The notes: generated from the sequence alone by a model not told the origin. Positions 50,001 through 62,800 are shown, counted from the stretch's first letter. The stretch: 64,000 nucleotides of DNA from Gymnogyps californianus (GCF_018139145.2 NC_059473.1:60432707-60496706), one strand, 5' to 3'. A program made the numbers and translations.

Positions 50001-53000
50001 GATTTCATGTCAAGGCCTGAAATTAAAAAAATTTCAAACTTTATTATTCTGTCAGAAAACTGGATTCCAAAGCCGAGGATCTGCTTTAAAAATGCTGCCC
50101 CCCACCTCAAATACGTCAGAGTTCGTTATAAGAAAAACATAAATATGGCTAAATTAACTCCTCACCTGGCCTAGGTTCGTCTGTATTGGCACCTTCTTGT
50201 ACTCTCTTCTGAAGCGATAACACAGCAGTTGTTAAGGTTGGGGGTTCTCTCTGAGTCACTGATTGCTTGCCCTAGTAAAAGAAGATGCACAATCCACACT
50301 CAATTCTAGCAAGGAGTTTACAGAGCCCGGTGAAAACTCTCCAAATCACTGTTGAAGCAGTGCTGGGAAGGAACAGGAAAAAGGTGCACCCCCTCCCACT
50401 TGGAAGCCATTTTTCCTGCCTGAAATATGTAAAAGAGTAATAAGATTTTCAAACTTTTTTTTTTTTTTTAAAAAAGAAGAAAGAAAATCAGTGCTCTCCT
50501 AAAGGAACTGTTTGCATTATTTTTTTTTTCTATAATAAAATAGGAGCTCACTTCAAGAGACTGCCAATTAGCTCTACTTTTCTGATTTCCCAAAGGGGCT
50601 TAGCCCTTTGGCCTTGTGTCTAGTGACCAGGGAATAAATCAGCTATACGTTTACAGGGAACAGCAAACCTGCCAACAGCAAGGAGCCCTAATGAACAGGA
50701 AGAGCTTTCTCTATATATTGCAAAAGTTGCCAGATTTCTGCTTCCCTACAGCTGTTACCCTGGAATCCAATCACAGAAGAGTCTGAAGAAATTGTTGTCC
50801 AACTTTTTCGTACTATCCCATTCTGTCACTTTTTATATCAGACAAAGGGCTCCAGTTTCAGGGAACTCCTGGCTGATAGTCAGCATGTATCTTAAGAGTT
50901 TACCAACTTCAGTGGAATCTTAAGTTTTATATTAATATAGGTCTTTACTTACCATAAACTACAGTTTGGCAAATCTGCCTCCAGGACAAGACAAGTGTGA
51001 CTGTGTTTGCTTACCAAAGCCTGTCTGGTGGTCTTTGCAGCAAAGCACGACGGACAGCTTGTTCTTCACAAAACTTCATGTGCCTCTGTGCTGCAGCCTC
51101 ATTAAATCTTCGTGAGCAGTGTGGACACTGAATATAGTCTGACCATAAGAAAGGAACAACTTGTGTCACAGTTTATACACTACAGGAGAAGAATTGCCCT
51201 GCTTTACTGGAGCACTCAAGATGCAGTTCAAAACCTGGCTCCATCAGCACCTGACCATGGTGAGTTCCCATCAGCTCCCAAAGTACAAACTTAGGAGAAT
51301 TACAAAAACCTCCTCTAGAAAAGCACTTGGGATCCTAAAATACATGCTTACAGTATTAACCCAGCAGACAGTAATTGCTTTCAGAAATAAACCCCTGCAG
51401 ATTAATAAAAGCAGATTTTATTATCTTTGTCCTATTCCCATCCCAACCTCACAATTAACGAGTCTGCAGAAAAAGCATTATTTAAAAATTCCTAGAGTAG
51501 TCAAAACCAATGATTTTAAGACTACTTTAAAAAATTGGTCATTAAGATTGCTATTTGGCAAAACACTGCTGAAGAACTTGTGCCCTGCCAGCTGAGGCAC
51601 ATCCGAGAGCCAGATTTCTGGGTGTGAAGCAACATTGTGAAGAACACACAGCAAAAACTTGAGTTGTTTTTGACAGCGTTACAGTCCTGATTCTGCTAAG
51701 AGCTATTCAGTGACATTTATTGCTGGTGCAGTCCTACTTGTTTCAATGAATGGTCAGTGTTCGGGGTCAATGCAGTCACATTCAGCCCTCGCACTGCCCT
51801 TGCCATTCTCAGACCCTTCCTCCCTGCCCAGTGCCTTTTATAAAAGCAGCCCAAGTGTCCTCATCCTAATATTACAGATACAGCATCTTTACAAATTGTT
51901 TCTCTCAGTAACAGCCCAGAAAAGGTGGCCCAAGCAGCCACCAAAAGCCAGCTCCAGACCAGCAGTGTGGGCAAAATGGTTCTGAACGCAGGAGAGGGGA
52001 GGACGAGACAGGGCAGATGCCTGGCTTTTGGGGGCTGGCAGGGAGACCTGGCACTTCAGGGGAGAATGGGGAGCTTTGGGCTCTGTTTGGACGAAGAGAG
52101 GGAAGGGGAATCTCTCTCTCCCCCTCACAAAATCCATGTGCTTTCTCTCCAGTCCTGTAGTATAGGATATACATCCTCACTAGGCCCCTCAGCAATTTAT
52201 CTTTCCTAAAAAGCAGTTCTCCAATTCCTTTCTCCACAACCACCACTGCTCTTGCACAACCCTGTTTCCTCCAGGAGGGAGAAGGAAAGGGAGGGGTCTG
52301 CTCTTAGAGTCGGTAGAGTCAGACAAGAAATAACAGAGTCATTAAAGAATTCAGCAGTGGAAATTCAGAGAGGAGCTTGACCCCAATCAAGGAAGGAAGA
52401 TGTGCCCTGCCGCTTATACTGCATTGCTGTCATCTAGAAGAGGAGAAAGGCTGGAATCACGGCAGCTGGTTTTGCTATCAGTCACAAATTCCTGCTCTGG
52501 AAGTGAGCCCAGAGAGCCCCCCCTTTCCTCCTCTGCCTTCCTAACACAGGCGGAATTCCACGGAGACCCTTTCCAAGATTGCTCCCACGTTTCATAAATC
52601 ACATATTGTGAGAAATATTGGCTGTATGTGCATCTTTTTGGATCTGTAACTTCTATCACAGTGAGCTCTGTGCAGAGACTACACCTGGTATTAGTAGTAA
52701 ACCAGACTCGTCTTTTTCTAAATGACTCGCCCTATCTGCACAGTTGGGTGGGGAAGGGGACAGTGGAAAAGCCACCACGTGGGAGTGGGGAAGCCCCTGT
52801 GCGCTACAATTGTTTTGAATGGTGAGGGGATGTATTTCACCCTCTGCTATACCGTGGTACAGCCTGTGCTAGAACACAGGCATCCTGACTCTCCTCCCAA
52901 AGCATTGTCTAATATCAGACCCCACACTTGCTGCCTTTAAAGTTAAAAGGTACAGTTAGTTTTCTCTTCCTCCCCACCACCTCTGCATTGCACTCCTACT

Positions 53001-56000
53001 CAATTTAAGTGAAGAAATACAGCTGAAAATTAGAGAGAATGGAGGGAATTAATGTTCTTGTTGTGTTGTGCTGGGGGGGTGCAAAACTGAAGCCCAGCTG
53101 TGGATAATAAGAGGTCACTGCTTTACCAAAGATCAGCACAAGAACAGTAATAAGATAAAGTAGACCGCAAACCTGGATTGATGCTTGGTGGGGGAGGAGG
53201 CGGAAGAGGGTGGCCCCCCTTCAGAGCTTTTGTGACCTGCTTGGCTGATTGAATAGTATTAATAAAATCCTCATGATGCTGCCTCCAGTTAGATTTCTTC
53301 CCTGGCTGTTTCTGTAATGGAAATAAAGGAAGACACAAACTATATTTCCCCCTTGCAAGGGACAGAGAAAAAAATCTTAGAGTGAGGGTTCTTCCTTTCT
53401 GAGGGAAAGGAAAAATCTAACAAACAAAAGAAATTTGCTTTTTTTGAAAGGCATAGGAAAGCTGATTTAGCCCTTTGCTGTCTATTGACAGCACCAGAAG
53501 ATGGATAAAAGGACAATGCATTCCAACAAAACACTCTGGTTGTGGCAGACCAAAGGGCACTTAAGAGGGAATAGAAAAGACACTGACCAATGCCTTCCCT
53601 TCTCCTCCACTTGTCAGATTCTTCTTCTTGCTTTAAACCTTTGTGCACTTCTGTTTCTTTCCATAACTGATTTTAAAGGACATTTTACAACAGCAGTCTT
53701 CATGGATACCAAATCAGCAGTGATTTGGCATCTCTGGGTAAAATTATACACGTGCATGTCCATGTGTATTCCCCTCCTCCCCAACAATGCATGAAAAAAA
53801 ACTTGTTCCAGTAAGAGCTTAAGCCTCTTTCCCTCCAGCTCTGTAAATAAGTTCAATTTAAATACATTTTTAAACCCTTGAGTTCAATAGCAGTGAATCT
53901 CCATAGCTTCATCTGTGGAAGATCTGGGGCTACTGACAGCTCTCAGGTTCAATGTGGGGCATTCACACACCAACCATCTTCAATCGCGCTCTCTTTCAGA
54001 TTTAAGCGAAGAGGAAGCTGTCAGAGACTCTCATAGTCTTTAAAATACACACATGAACATTTCCTAGAAGAGCAGAGACACTTATGTGCCCAGAGTAGTC
54101 ATGACACCTACTGGTTTGGCTTCTGAACAGAGAAATATTCTCAAACACTGGGAGCAGAGGGAGGCGGGGGGGGAAGAATTTGGCACCGAGTCAAGCACAT
54201 ATGTGAAACTCATCCACAACATCCAGGCTTTGTCCTTGGAGGAAACAATAGCGTTACTGAATGAAAGACTTCATATGGAGATAACACGCACGCTTCAATT
54301 TTAACGACACCTTTTGTGGGGGCTGCTTCTTCACAGTGGTGATTTCTGTTCCCTGCAGTCTCTGTTTCAAAGAGCTGAAGGGCTTACGCTTCTTGTTGAA
54401 GACTTTCTTGCATATTGGATCATGTCTCAGCTGGGATGCAAAGAAAAACAGTCATTTATGGGTTAAGTCATGCTTTGTTAATGATGCTTCCTTACTCAGG
54501 CTTTAAAATTACTTCTATCCAGGAGCAGGGAGCTGAAGCAGTATTTATTTCGGGTTCAGTTTAACTCCTGAAGGAGTTCAGCAAAACTTTAAAAAGCTGT
54601 CCAAGTACAGCTGCAGTTTGACACAAATAAGAAATAGAAGCCATTTCCAGTTTGTTCTGCTCAGGGACATGCTGGAGGCCAGCATAAATAATGACTTGCA
54701 GAGAAGAACAGCCTGGGTCTGTGAACAGGAACAGTCCTGTTGGACTCCCCACCACCGCCACACTTGGTTTTCTTTCTTTCTTGGTTAAGAGGGAGAACAG
54801 ACTGATCCTGTTCAAGGGGCCGATATTTACATTATTAGTTCTTTGAGTTTAGATAAGTATTCCAGACCGGGGGCTCCCCTGACAAACAGCAGTGCTGCCC
54901 ATCCCATCAACACTACTGAAAGAGCGACAGCCCCACGCTGAAAGGGAGCAGCTGCTTGCCAGCACACATAACCTGACAACTCAGAAGGAAAACGAGGATA
55001 ACACCTGCAGCTGAAAGCACAGGGAAATTTTAGGTAGGTAGATATCCAGTGCCAAATTTGTGGAAGAGCCACGCCTCACAACAAAGGAGGTTTTAAGGTT
55101 CAGAAGTGTCTCAGATTTTAGCATCAGCCTCACTCTTCTGCAACAGGATGGGCAATCCCCTTTGTGAGGAACACCGTGAAAGCGAGGACCAAACTACGCC
55201 TTCTCTCTTGTACTGTGGATCACACCTATTTGAGCCCATCCGCAGCTGGTAAATTAAAGACCCCCTTCCTATCTTCCTTTGCTTGCTCCCCCTTTCCAGT
55301 TCTCAGTTATTCTTCTTGATCTTATTAATTTCTCTATGCCGTCCACTCTCTTCCCGTAGGAGTTAAGCAGCTGCCTGAGCAAGGCATTTTGGTTACAGCT
55401 CAGCTGGGCCAAAAAGCACCTCATTCTACTGCAACACACATTTCTAAGTTCTCATTTCCCTTTGAACCTTTCTACTCATGTGCTTCAGGTCCTTATCTCC
55501 TGTTTCTAGACATTTTTGACAGCAAACTTGAGAGGAGGATCCCTCTGCAGGAACCAGGAGGGCAGCAGATACCTGTGTCTTGCTCACCGAGGAGCGTACC
55601 AGTCCTGCACCATCAGGGCACAGAGAGGCATTACAGGACTTGTATCTCACGCTAGTCATAGTGACAAGAAACTTCCCGCCTCCCTCAAAACAGAGATAGC
55701 TGTCTTTTCAAACGATTTTGCTAGATTAAACCATCATGTTCTTCATGTATCTGATCTGAGATACCAAACACGGAACTACTAACACAGGGTAGTTCCACCT
55801 TTGTCTCAGCGCCCATAGTCACTCAGCTTCCAGTGTATTTTTCTTGTCTATTTATTTTTTTTGCTAAATCAGTTTTTAGTTCTATCGCGGGGCTGATCTG
55901 ATCTACCACAGAGCCACAGGATCAGTAATGCAAACTGAGGAGGGGAGGGGTGCGTGCAGAGCCCCCCTTGCAGAAAAACCCCGCAGTTGGGTTGTGCCAG

Positions 56001-57486
56001 GCAAACTGTGCAGCCACCCATTTAGTTTGTAATCCAGGGATCAGGGAGGTCAGGGGGAATCTTTTCATTCACTTCAGCAGGCTTTGGAACAGAGCCTGGT
56101 GCCTGCATTATGCTGTCAAAGGGACTACTTATCAGATGGTTTATTAGTCTATTTTTCCCAGGAAGCCTGAAATAACAAATCCTGCCTAGAAACCTGGAAC
56201 ACAAAGGAAGCTTCAGGTTAGTAACTGATGTCTCGTCAAGAGATAATACATTATTTTAAACGCAATACATAGTAAACATCTGGTTTTGGACAAGCAGGTA
56301 AACTAAGATAGTGCAAGATTGCAGATTAAGTCACAATATTGCCGTGCACTTTCGTTAATTCTCTAATCAAGTTCACTAATGAAAGCAGTTATTAGATCAT
56401 TTGCTCTTCTAAACATGTGTTCAACCCATTTCTCTACTAGCAGCCACCTCCTCCTTCTCCAGTGCTCACCACCCCTTTTCAGCTGAACGCATTGACATTC
56501 CCATTAAAAAAAAAAAAAAAAAAAAAAAAGTTTTGTTTTACCAGAACATCTCGTGCAAAATGTCTTCCACAGGTTGTACAAGGAGCCAGATCTTGACTTC
56601 GGGCAGCTGTGTAAAATTCAAACCATGCAAGAGTCTCAGTTACACAGTACAGGACGGCTTGACTACAGCAGAGTCAGCCTTTGGACTGAGCGCTTGCTGA
56701 AACAGTATTTCGTTGTCAGAAAGGGACGCTTACAGTCGTGTGCCAGGGCTCCCTTTTGCACAACTACTTTATCTTGTTCCTGTGAAGCACAAGCTCTCCT
56801 TTACTACGATGAACAGCTTTTTGTTTTCCACGCGACTGCTCAGGCATGTCCTTTCACAATGACATCACGGTTGGGCGAGGAGATGATGGAAGAGCGCTCA
56901 AGTTCATCGCTGCCTAAATTCAGGGAGGGGGGCTGGGAAGCAAGAGCAGGCGATCCGCACCCAGATTTATTCCGTTTCGTTTGTAAGTCATCAGGAGCCA
57001 GCGATGCCCAGTAACGGCTCAGGGTAAACTGTCGCTATTCCAGAAAGCGGCAGGTGGCACAGTAAGTGTGACACAATCTTCATTCTTAAGACAGAACGTT
57101 TCCATGACGTGCTTAAACAGCATTCCAAGATGATCTTACTTTGTAGATGCCAAATTTCTGGGGATTTTTTTGTTTTTAAATCAGTAATTTTTTGAAAAAA
57201 TAGGTTTTTAAGTTACATGGAAAGTAGTTTTAAGCCTTTCTTGACTCCAATGGCAGTCATGTATTCTCATTTCAGAGCAGGGACATTACTTGTATTAAAC
57301 AAAAACAGCTTTTAGGAACTTGAACAATAACAAAGAGCCCTTTTCATGAGACTTGTAACCTACAGAGGGAAAGACTTCTTATTGAAGTGTTCCTTACCTG
57401 CTCTTGCTGAAACAAAAGAAATCCTTGTCTTGCTGAGCAGATGCTGACTGCTTTTGTTTCTTACCTTTTCCTTCAGATTTTACCAT
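46940..57486 (-). CDS. ZC2HC1B: ZC2HC1B, C2HC-type zinc finger protein
   Basis: Seen: seven exons on the minus strand (57465-57486, 56542-56606, 54311-54430, 53173-53311, 51015-51138, 50166-50271, 46940-47004). The start is ATG at 57,484-57,486 and the stop TGA at 46,940-46,942. Two C-x2-C-x11-H-x3-C fingers are present: CTTCGRHFARDVL-LRHDPIC, split over exons 2 and 3, and CPHCSRRFNEAAAQRHMKFC in exon 5. Between them lie KKSNWRQHHEDFINTIQSAK and a poly-Pro stretch (PLPPPPPPSINP). Known: this order is specific to the ZC2HC1 family. The wording (RKPFSSLKQRLQGT, SNWRQ-HEDFIN) agrees with ZC2HC1B rather than ZC2HC1A as I recall them. The molecular role is unknown. Odd: exon 5 ends in phase 2 while exon 6 reads in phase 0, so the frame is off by one base there. 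It faces the PLAGL1-like gene tail to tail, as expected from human synteny. Confidence 0.92.
47240..48420. other. GC-richer block within the last intron of ZC2HC1B, origin unknown
   Basis: The block is richer in G+C than its flanks and has several overlapping open frames of 60-130 codons on both strands. None shows a domain I recognise. The texture is like that of the 9.5-13.6 kb tract. It may be a degraded mobile element, which would need a repeat search to settle. Confidence 0.3.
48854..49451 (+). mobile_element. Solo LTR of an avian endogenous retrovirus, forward orientation
   Basis: The element starts TGTGCGGGTTTTGGCTGGGA and ends GGTTAAACCACGACA, and is flanked by TCAT at 48,850-48,853 and 49,452-49,455, a probable target-site repeat. 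A TATAAA box lies at 49,130-49,135 and an ATTAAA polyadenylation signal at 49,320-49,325, followed by a T/C-rich stretch, as expected for U3, R and U5. No internal retroviral genes adjoin it. It sits in the last intron of ZC2HC1B, antisense to that gene. It is related to the LTR at 171-743, but the two differ enough to be different subfamilies. Confidence 0.85.
50166..50271 (-). CDS. ZC2HC1B: ZC2HC1B exon 6: C-terminal region
   Basis: The acceptor is TTTTACTAG and the donor CCAG|GTGAGG. In the frame GGC AAG it encodes GKQSVTQREPPTLTTAVLSL then QKRVQEGANTDEPRP. This resembles the human ZC2HC1B C-terminal stretch around KKEPTVTSAV. The frame is continuous with exon 7 but not with the donor phase of exon 5. 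Confidence 0.75.
51015..51138 (-). CDS. ZC2HC1B: ZC2HC1B exon 5: zinc finger 2
   Basis: The acceptor is TTATGGTCAG. The first two bases complete Asp, followed by YIQCPHCSRRFNEAAAQRHM and KFCEEQAVRRALLQRPPDRL. The donor is TTTG|GTAAGC. The exon ends with two bases over (phase 2), which does not fit the phase-0 start of exon 6. If exon 6 follows directly, translation would stop soon after finger 2. Confidence 0.93.
53173..53311 (-). CDS. ZC2HC1B: ZC2HC1B exon 4: linker with SNWR motif and poly-proline
   Basis: The acceptor is TCCATTACAG and the donor CCAG|GTTTGC. It encodes KKSNWRQHHEDFINTIQSAK and ends PLPPPPPPSINP plus one base. Both blocks are diagnostic of the ZC2HC1 family. The donor GTTTGC is weaker than usual. 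Confidence 0.95.
54311..54430 (-). CDS. ZC2HC1B: ZC2HC1B exon 3: second half of zinc finger 1
   Basis: The acceptor is TTGCATCCCAG and the donor AAAAG|GTGTCG. The 40 whole codons begin LRHDPICKKVFNKKRKPFSS, supplying the His and last Cys of finger 1, followed by LKQRLQGTEITTVKK. The phase is 0 on both sides. Confidence 0.95.
56542..56606 (-). CDS. ZC2HC1B: ZC2HC1B exon 2: first half of zinc finger 1
   Basis: The acceptor is TTTTACACAG and the donor CTG|GTAAAA. The 65 bases encode AARSQDLAPCTTCGRHFARD then VL, which holds the two cysteines of finger 1. On the transcript the donor is followed within a few bases by a run of 24 T (56,506-56,529 on the plus strand as A), which could help U1 recruitment through U-rich binding proteins; that part is inference. 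Confidence 0.9.
57465..57486 (-). CDS. ZC2HC1B: ZC2HC1B exon 1 (start codon exon)
   Basis: The 22 bases encode MVKSEGK plus one base, with donor AAAG|GTAAGA. Phase 1 matches the next exon exactly. I chose this start because it is the nearest upstream ATG with a correct donor and phase; conservation would have to confirm it. Confidence 0.7.
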
Positions 57487-59490
57487 ACCCCGAGGCACAG
57501 AGTTAAGGTCAGTACAGTGTTTCCTTGATTACAACCGTAGAGGAACAAAGCAACTCTATAACCTTTTTGACTCTTATTTTATTGCCTCTGCTTAAATGTC
57601 TTTCCACTTTTGTTTCCAAGCAACATCTTTCTGTGTGTCTGTGGTTAGTCTGGACTATACTCCGTTCAAGCGTCTTCCTCTGCCTCCCCCATCTCTTTTA
57701 CTCTGTTCTCATCCCCTCAAGGTTTTGACTGATACAGCTTTTTTTTTTTTCTTCCCCCAAAGGAATTTAGGTACAAGCACAGTATCACTGAATCAGCAAT
57801 GAGAAGTCAGGAAAAAGGACAATTTGCCACCGAAGATTAGTTACTTCAGACATGTACAACAGCAGATGAGTTAAGGACTAGTACAGAACATGTGCACCAT
57901 CTTTAGTAAAAGATTTTCCTCTTCAGTAAATCACAAAATCACATTCCACCCAAACCACTGAACAGCATCTGTTACTCACTTGTTCCGTTTAACTCCTTTC
58001 CTGGTATCTGACTCATCTCAATAGAATGGTTTCTCAAATTTCCTCTTCTGCGTTGTTGTCGGGAGTCACGAGTACTAGGTGGTCAGTCTTCATTACTCAA
58101 AAGCTCACAGTTCAAGTTACCATGCATCAGCAATTACATAATTAACAATTATGACACAGGCAGACCCTGCTTAAGCCTGTGAAACATATGAAAACTAGTA
58201 CAGATATCAGCTAAATTAAAACCCTGAAACTTGTTCTAATCTTACAGCCAATTTCTACTGATTTGGTTAACACAGACTCTTGATCAATTTTAGAAAATGA
58301 AGGCTTAATCTAGATGTGAATACTGCACTGACACTTCAGTTTTCCAAGCAGCGATCAAGAGACTTGTAGACTTAAATGCCTGTTTATTCCCTTCTCCAAA
58401 TCCATGTTACTTTATCAATTAAAATATATTATAGAAGCCTTCTTCCAATAAAAACAAGTACTTTGAACTGTTTCTGTACATTAAAAGGCCTCATCAGTCC
58501 TTCTGTTAGCTTGTCTCCATCTAGTATTCTTCACAAAACTATTTAAGGAATATTTAAGATGCTTTGCATTTAGTAGTAGTCAAGCCACTCTACTGATGTG
58601 TTGGTTACTGTGTTCCTTACCAGTAAAATGGTTCACTTTTCACCCAAGGGCAGAAGATTGCTCAGTCTATAGTCCTAAAGACCTGAAGCTGAGGGCTTCT
58701 TACGAATACAGGATTCAGAAGGATCGACTACAAATCCTATTCATTTCATTCACATGTATGGACCGGTCACTATCAGAATAATTCTCATGCACGGTACAGA
58801 AGTTTAAGATCACACCAAGCCTAAAGATACTGGCCCTCTGCTCATCTTCAGAAAGTCTTTGCAACAATTGCAGTGGGTTGTAAGTTTGTATTTCAATGAA
58901 ACCAACCTGAATGCAAGACCTGAAGAACAGTATTTCAGGAAAATCACGACAATGGCTATCTGCAACATACAGTATTTTTCTAAGTACCTGCTGTTTTGTT
59001 TGCCCTACTACTCAGACTGAGTACTTTCAGCAAAGCTGATTTCAACGGCAACAGTAAGGGTCATTGACTACTGTAACTGCAACACTTGTTGTGACAGATT
59101 TTATTTGCTAAGAAATATAAAACTCAGCTTAGGTAACAGGGAAGTCTAGCTAGACAACAGCTTTTCAGACACCTCTGTTTACAAAAGGTTATTCTACATC
59201 TTTCATGATAGTACCCAAACAATAAATAACCAACCCAGAAAAGAACTAAGGAGTGGGGGAAAACTCCTTGACTTACAAAACTGTGCTATACCAAGGCACT
59301 GTATTTAACCATCAGTACAAGGGAGAAACGACATAAATGGATATATTGCTTTGTAAACTGAAATAATTTAATAGAAGAATCTAATCAGATCAAATCTGTA
59401 GGATTCTGCTGATTTGTTGAATACATTCAACAAATACATATATAAAACTCTGTCCAGTGATAGCTTGTAAGAAAAATATTTTTTTTATAA
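57487..59490. other. Spacer between the ZC2HC1B start and the LTV1 3' end
   Basis: Both genes are on the minus strand, so this holds the ZC2HC1B promoter and the region beyond the LTV1 transcript. The sequence is AT-rich with no CpG island, and a T run lies at 57,739-57,750. I see no exon and no recognisable core promoter. Confidence 0.5.
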
Positions 59491-59491
59491 T

Positions 59492-59497
59492 TTTAAT
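59492..59497 (-). promoter_or_regulatory. LTV1: Candidate polyadenylation signal ATTAAA of LTV1
   Basis: The common variant hexamer lies about 245 bases after the LTV1 stop. It is a candidate only; other A-rich variants occur nearby. Confidence 0.35.
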
Positions 59498-59739
59498 ACA
59501 TTTCTACTGTAATGAAACTTTGCAACAGTTGCCATGTCACTCATGTGACAATAGACATCACTAATACATTGTTTTATGTATAACTTCATTTCAGAAAGAA
59601 TGAGAAGTTGCTGGTTCTTGTTACAGTAATATCTGAATAACCCCCTTTGAGCACGACTGGCAAAGCTATGAGTCAGCAGTTCCCTTCTCAATACAAATGA
59701 AAACTTAAGGATGTTTCCACAATAAGTTCCTCAGTTTCA

Positions 59740-59853
59740 TCAAGACAGCTTCAGTCCTTGAACATTTTGTTTCAGATTGAGCAACTCTCTTTCTTGCCTT
59801 GTTTTCTCCAGTTTGAAGGCTAGCTTGTTGGCTTTCTTCTCCATTCTGCGTTC
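59740..59853 (-). CDS. LTV1: LTV1 last exon: basic coiled C-terminus
   Basis: The acceptor is CGCACAG-type (TGCACAG before GAACGC). The exon encodes ERRMEKKANKLAFKLEKTRQ, ERELLNLKQNVQGLKLS and a TGA stop. The heptad-like charged pattern matches the conserved LTV1 C-terminus. Confidence 0.96.
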   Translation of the reverse strand, partial: ERRMEKKANKLAFKLEKTRQERELLNLKQNVQGLKLS

Positions 59854-62800
59854 CTGTGCATACGAATAATTACAAATTTACAAAATAGGCATAACATGCA
59901 AAAAGAAACCATTCTAATTAACAGTTCTAGATCATGAAAACAGCAGCAATCTGGCAAATAATATTATTTATGGCACTAATTATTAGTAGTCAAATTAATG
60001 TGTGTACCACCAGGATTATTATCTTTAATTAGCTGAAGCTTTGAATATGCTGGCAATTTCTGTTCCTAAATAAAGCAACTAGTATATCATTGTGGCCAAT
60101 TACATTTTCCACATTTCTTTCAGAGACTTTTCACTTTGTGTGATCTGAAACATGTAACTGTTTTCTTTGCTTCCCTAGATAATAAGGAAATATGAGGGCT
60201 CCTTCTGAAGTCATATATGTAATAGCGGCCATAGTAATGGACCCAAAATTTCCGTATCAGAAATTAGGATGACAAAATTATGACATTAACTTTCTTTATA
60301 GTAGATTTTTTTTTTAAAGAAGCAATAATTAGTCCTTTGAGACCAGCAAGTTTTTCCCATTAATTTCCAGACACAAGAACAAGTGAGCTTTAAAAAAGTT
60401 TGTAAGACAGAATTCAGATAATATAACACGTTTTTGCAGGGTTTTATTTAAAATAAGGTGTACCTTTCGCTCCTCTTTTATTGCCTGTTTTCTAGCTTTG
60501 CGATCCTCTTTGCTCTCATCTTTGGAACGGGGCTGTGTTGATGCTCTTGGCAGGTCACTGCCATTAATCATTTGCATGCGTTCAATCTGCTTAGCAGTAA
60601 GACCTTTCTGAGGCAAGATATGTAGAGGAATTCCAGTCTTCTGGGAAATTTTTATTGGTTTGGGCTAAAATAGAGAGTGCATGTATATTAATGGTCCCTA
60701 GTTTTCTCTCCAAGAAGTGCACATTGCACTGCCTTATCAGTATATAAAAACATTAAATTCAGATTTAACAGTAATAAACATGTAAGTTTCCTCATACTAT
60801 TTTCTCCCCTCAAAAAATGCACATTAATCCTGAAGAAATCAAACACACCTGTGAACAGAATATGCCCCCCCCCCAGAACAAGAAAAAAATTTATCTCTTT
60901 TATTTAAATATTACTGAAAAAAAAGAACTTAAGTAGGCACTTAATATTCCTTTATAAGCTTTCAAGAAAAAGGTTTCCTTTCAAAATCTGGAGCATCAAG
61001 CTGTGCTCTAATGATGGGGAACATGTGGAAGGCCAAAGAACTAGAATAAATTGTTTCAAACTGTAAAAGGGAAATAGAAGCCTATTTTCAAGAAAAAAAA
61101 AACCCTAAGATGTGCTTGTGAGACACAGATTACACAAAGGTGTATCACAGATAACTAGAAAGTAAATTCCTTGCTCTCTATGTTTCTGCCTAGCTGCTAC
61201 AGAAATTTTGGCCTTACTCAATTTTCCTTCTAATAGAAAAAATATATCCAAACCTTTCTTCAGTGAAGAAGTAATACCAGAAGCTAACACCCTCCCCAAC
61301 CCTCTTTTCTGCTCCCTCCTTCTTTTAAAAACAGATATCCATTGAGAAAACAATCACTTTTGTCTCAAGTTTTCCCAGGCCAGGGTGCTACTCAGAATAA
61401 GTTTAATGGTTTTACCTTTGATGGCTCCTTAATAAGTGTTGGGTGATTATATAAGTTTGAATACGTACCTAGGTCACAAAGAAAAAAAAAAAAAAAGTAG
61501 TGAAGAAAGGCTTGCAAATAGAAATTAGGTAAATTTATCATGAACTGTACTACTACTCAGTGTTTGAAAATTCCTGCTGTTGTGCTCCAGAAGAATAAAC
61601 CATTTTACCTAAAGCACTGCTAGAAAAATTCTGAGATCACCTATCATTTACTTTGAAATCCTAGGAACAAACAAGCGAACTCCAAAATACTTACTCAAAA
61701 TGGATTCACAATCCCACTTTTCTTTTGGTTCCTCAATAACTACAGCTACTATTTCTTCCTTTTCTTCCTCACTTTCTTCATTCACAGGAGAGTCTAAATC
61801 TTCACAGGGTTCAAGAGCATCCAGTTTCACACAACTTTGAAGAAGTCCAGAGAAGAAAAAAAATAAGGTTTATCTTTTCTTGAAAATGTGTAATTATGTA
61901 AACAGTCTCCCCTCAGTAAAACCACAAACCAAAGAAAGCTATTCCCAGTGAAACTTCCAGCAAAATTACGTTTCCTTAAGTAAGCATCCCCAAAATAAAC
62001 TAAAACATTAGGACAAGAGACATAGTTGACAAAAGAAGTATTTCTGCATTTCAAAAGTATGTGGCACACAATATTTGTGACCGGAGGGCAGGAAGAGAAG
62101 CGGATACACCTTTTCGTCTGTAAGCAAGGCAGCTGTAGAGGGGATTATGTACTCTGCTACCGACCAGTCATCTTTCGCTACAAGGGACACACTACTGTAT
62201 CTTTCAATCAGGAAATACAAGACTAATGTGAGAACATTTAGCCATTCAACTTTGGGATAGTATCACCTGCTTTAAGACAAAGTGAATATACTGTGGAAGT
62301 GCAGTCTTATGGGGTTGCTTTATAAGCACCGATTTTTGCAGTGCTCCAAACAGTGGTACCCATGCAACAGTCGCCTGCGAGTTTATGATCATGTAACTAG
62401 GTATACAGTGGAATCAGCTGCACACCAGCAGGACAGAATATACTTGGCTACAGAGTCTGTTAAAAACAAAAGTAAAGGTATAAGGAGAAAGTAAGTTACA
62501 CTAAAAAGGGAAAGGAAGAATGCCTCCAGATATTACTTACACTAAATTCAATACAATTATAAAAAAGGAGCATAATCTCACATAAACCAACAAAACGCCT
62601 CCACTTAATTTTATCATCTCATAAGTTAAGGTTGACATTCAGTGACATAAAAAAATGGATAATACTCATACGTAGCTGCTTTTATTGTGGGATGTAATCT
62701 TTGAGTACATGAACTGGAAACAACGTATCCAAACTTTCAATATAAACACAGGATTACATAACTACTTATGTGAAGCAGTACTTCTGGGAATACATACTTC

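Noticed and set aside
55051..55120. Plus-strand text reading CQICGR, which looks like the start of a C2HC finger, near ZC2HC1B
   Set aside because: It is on the opposite strand to ZC2HC1B, lacks the His and final Cys spacing, and has no splice sites. The real first finger is split over 56,542-56,606 and 54,311-54,430.
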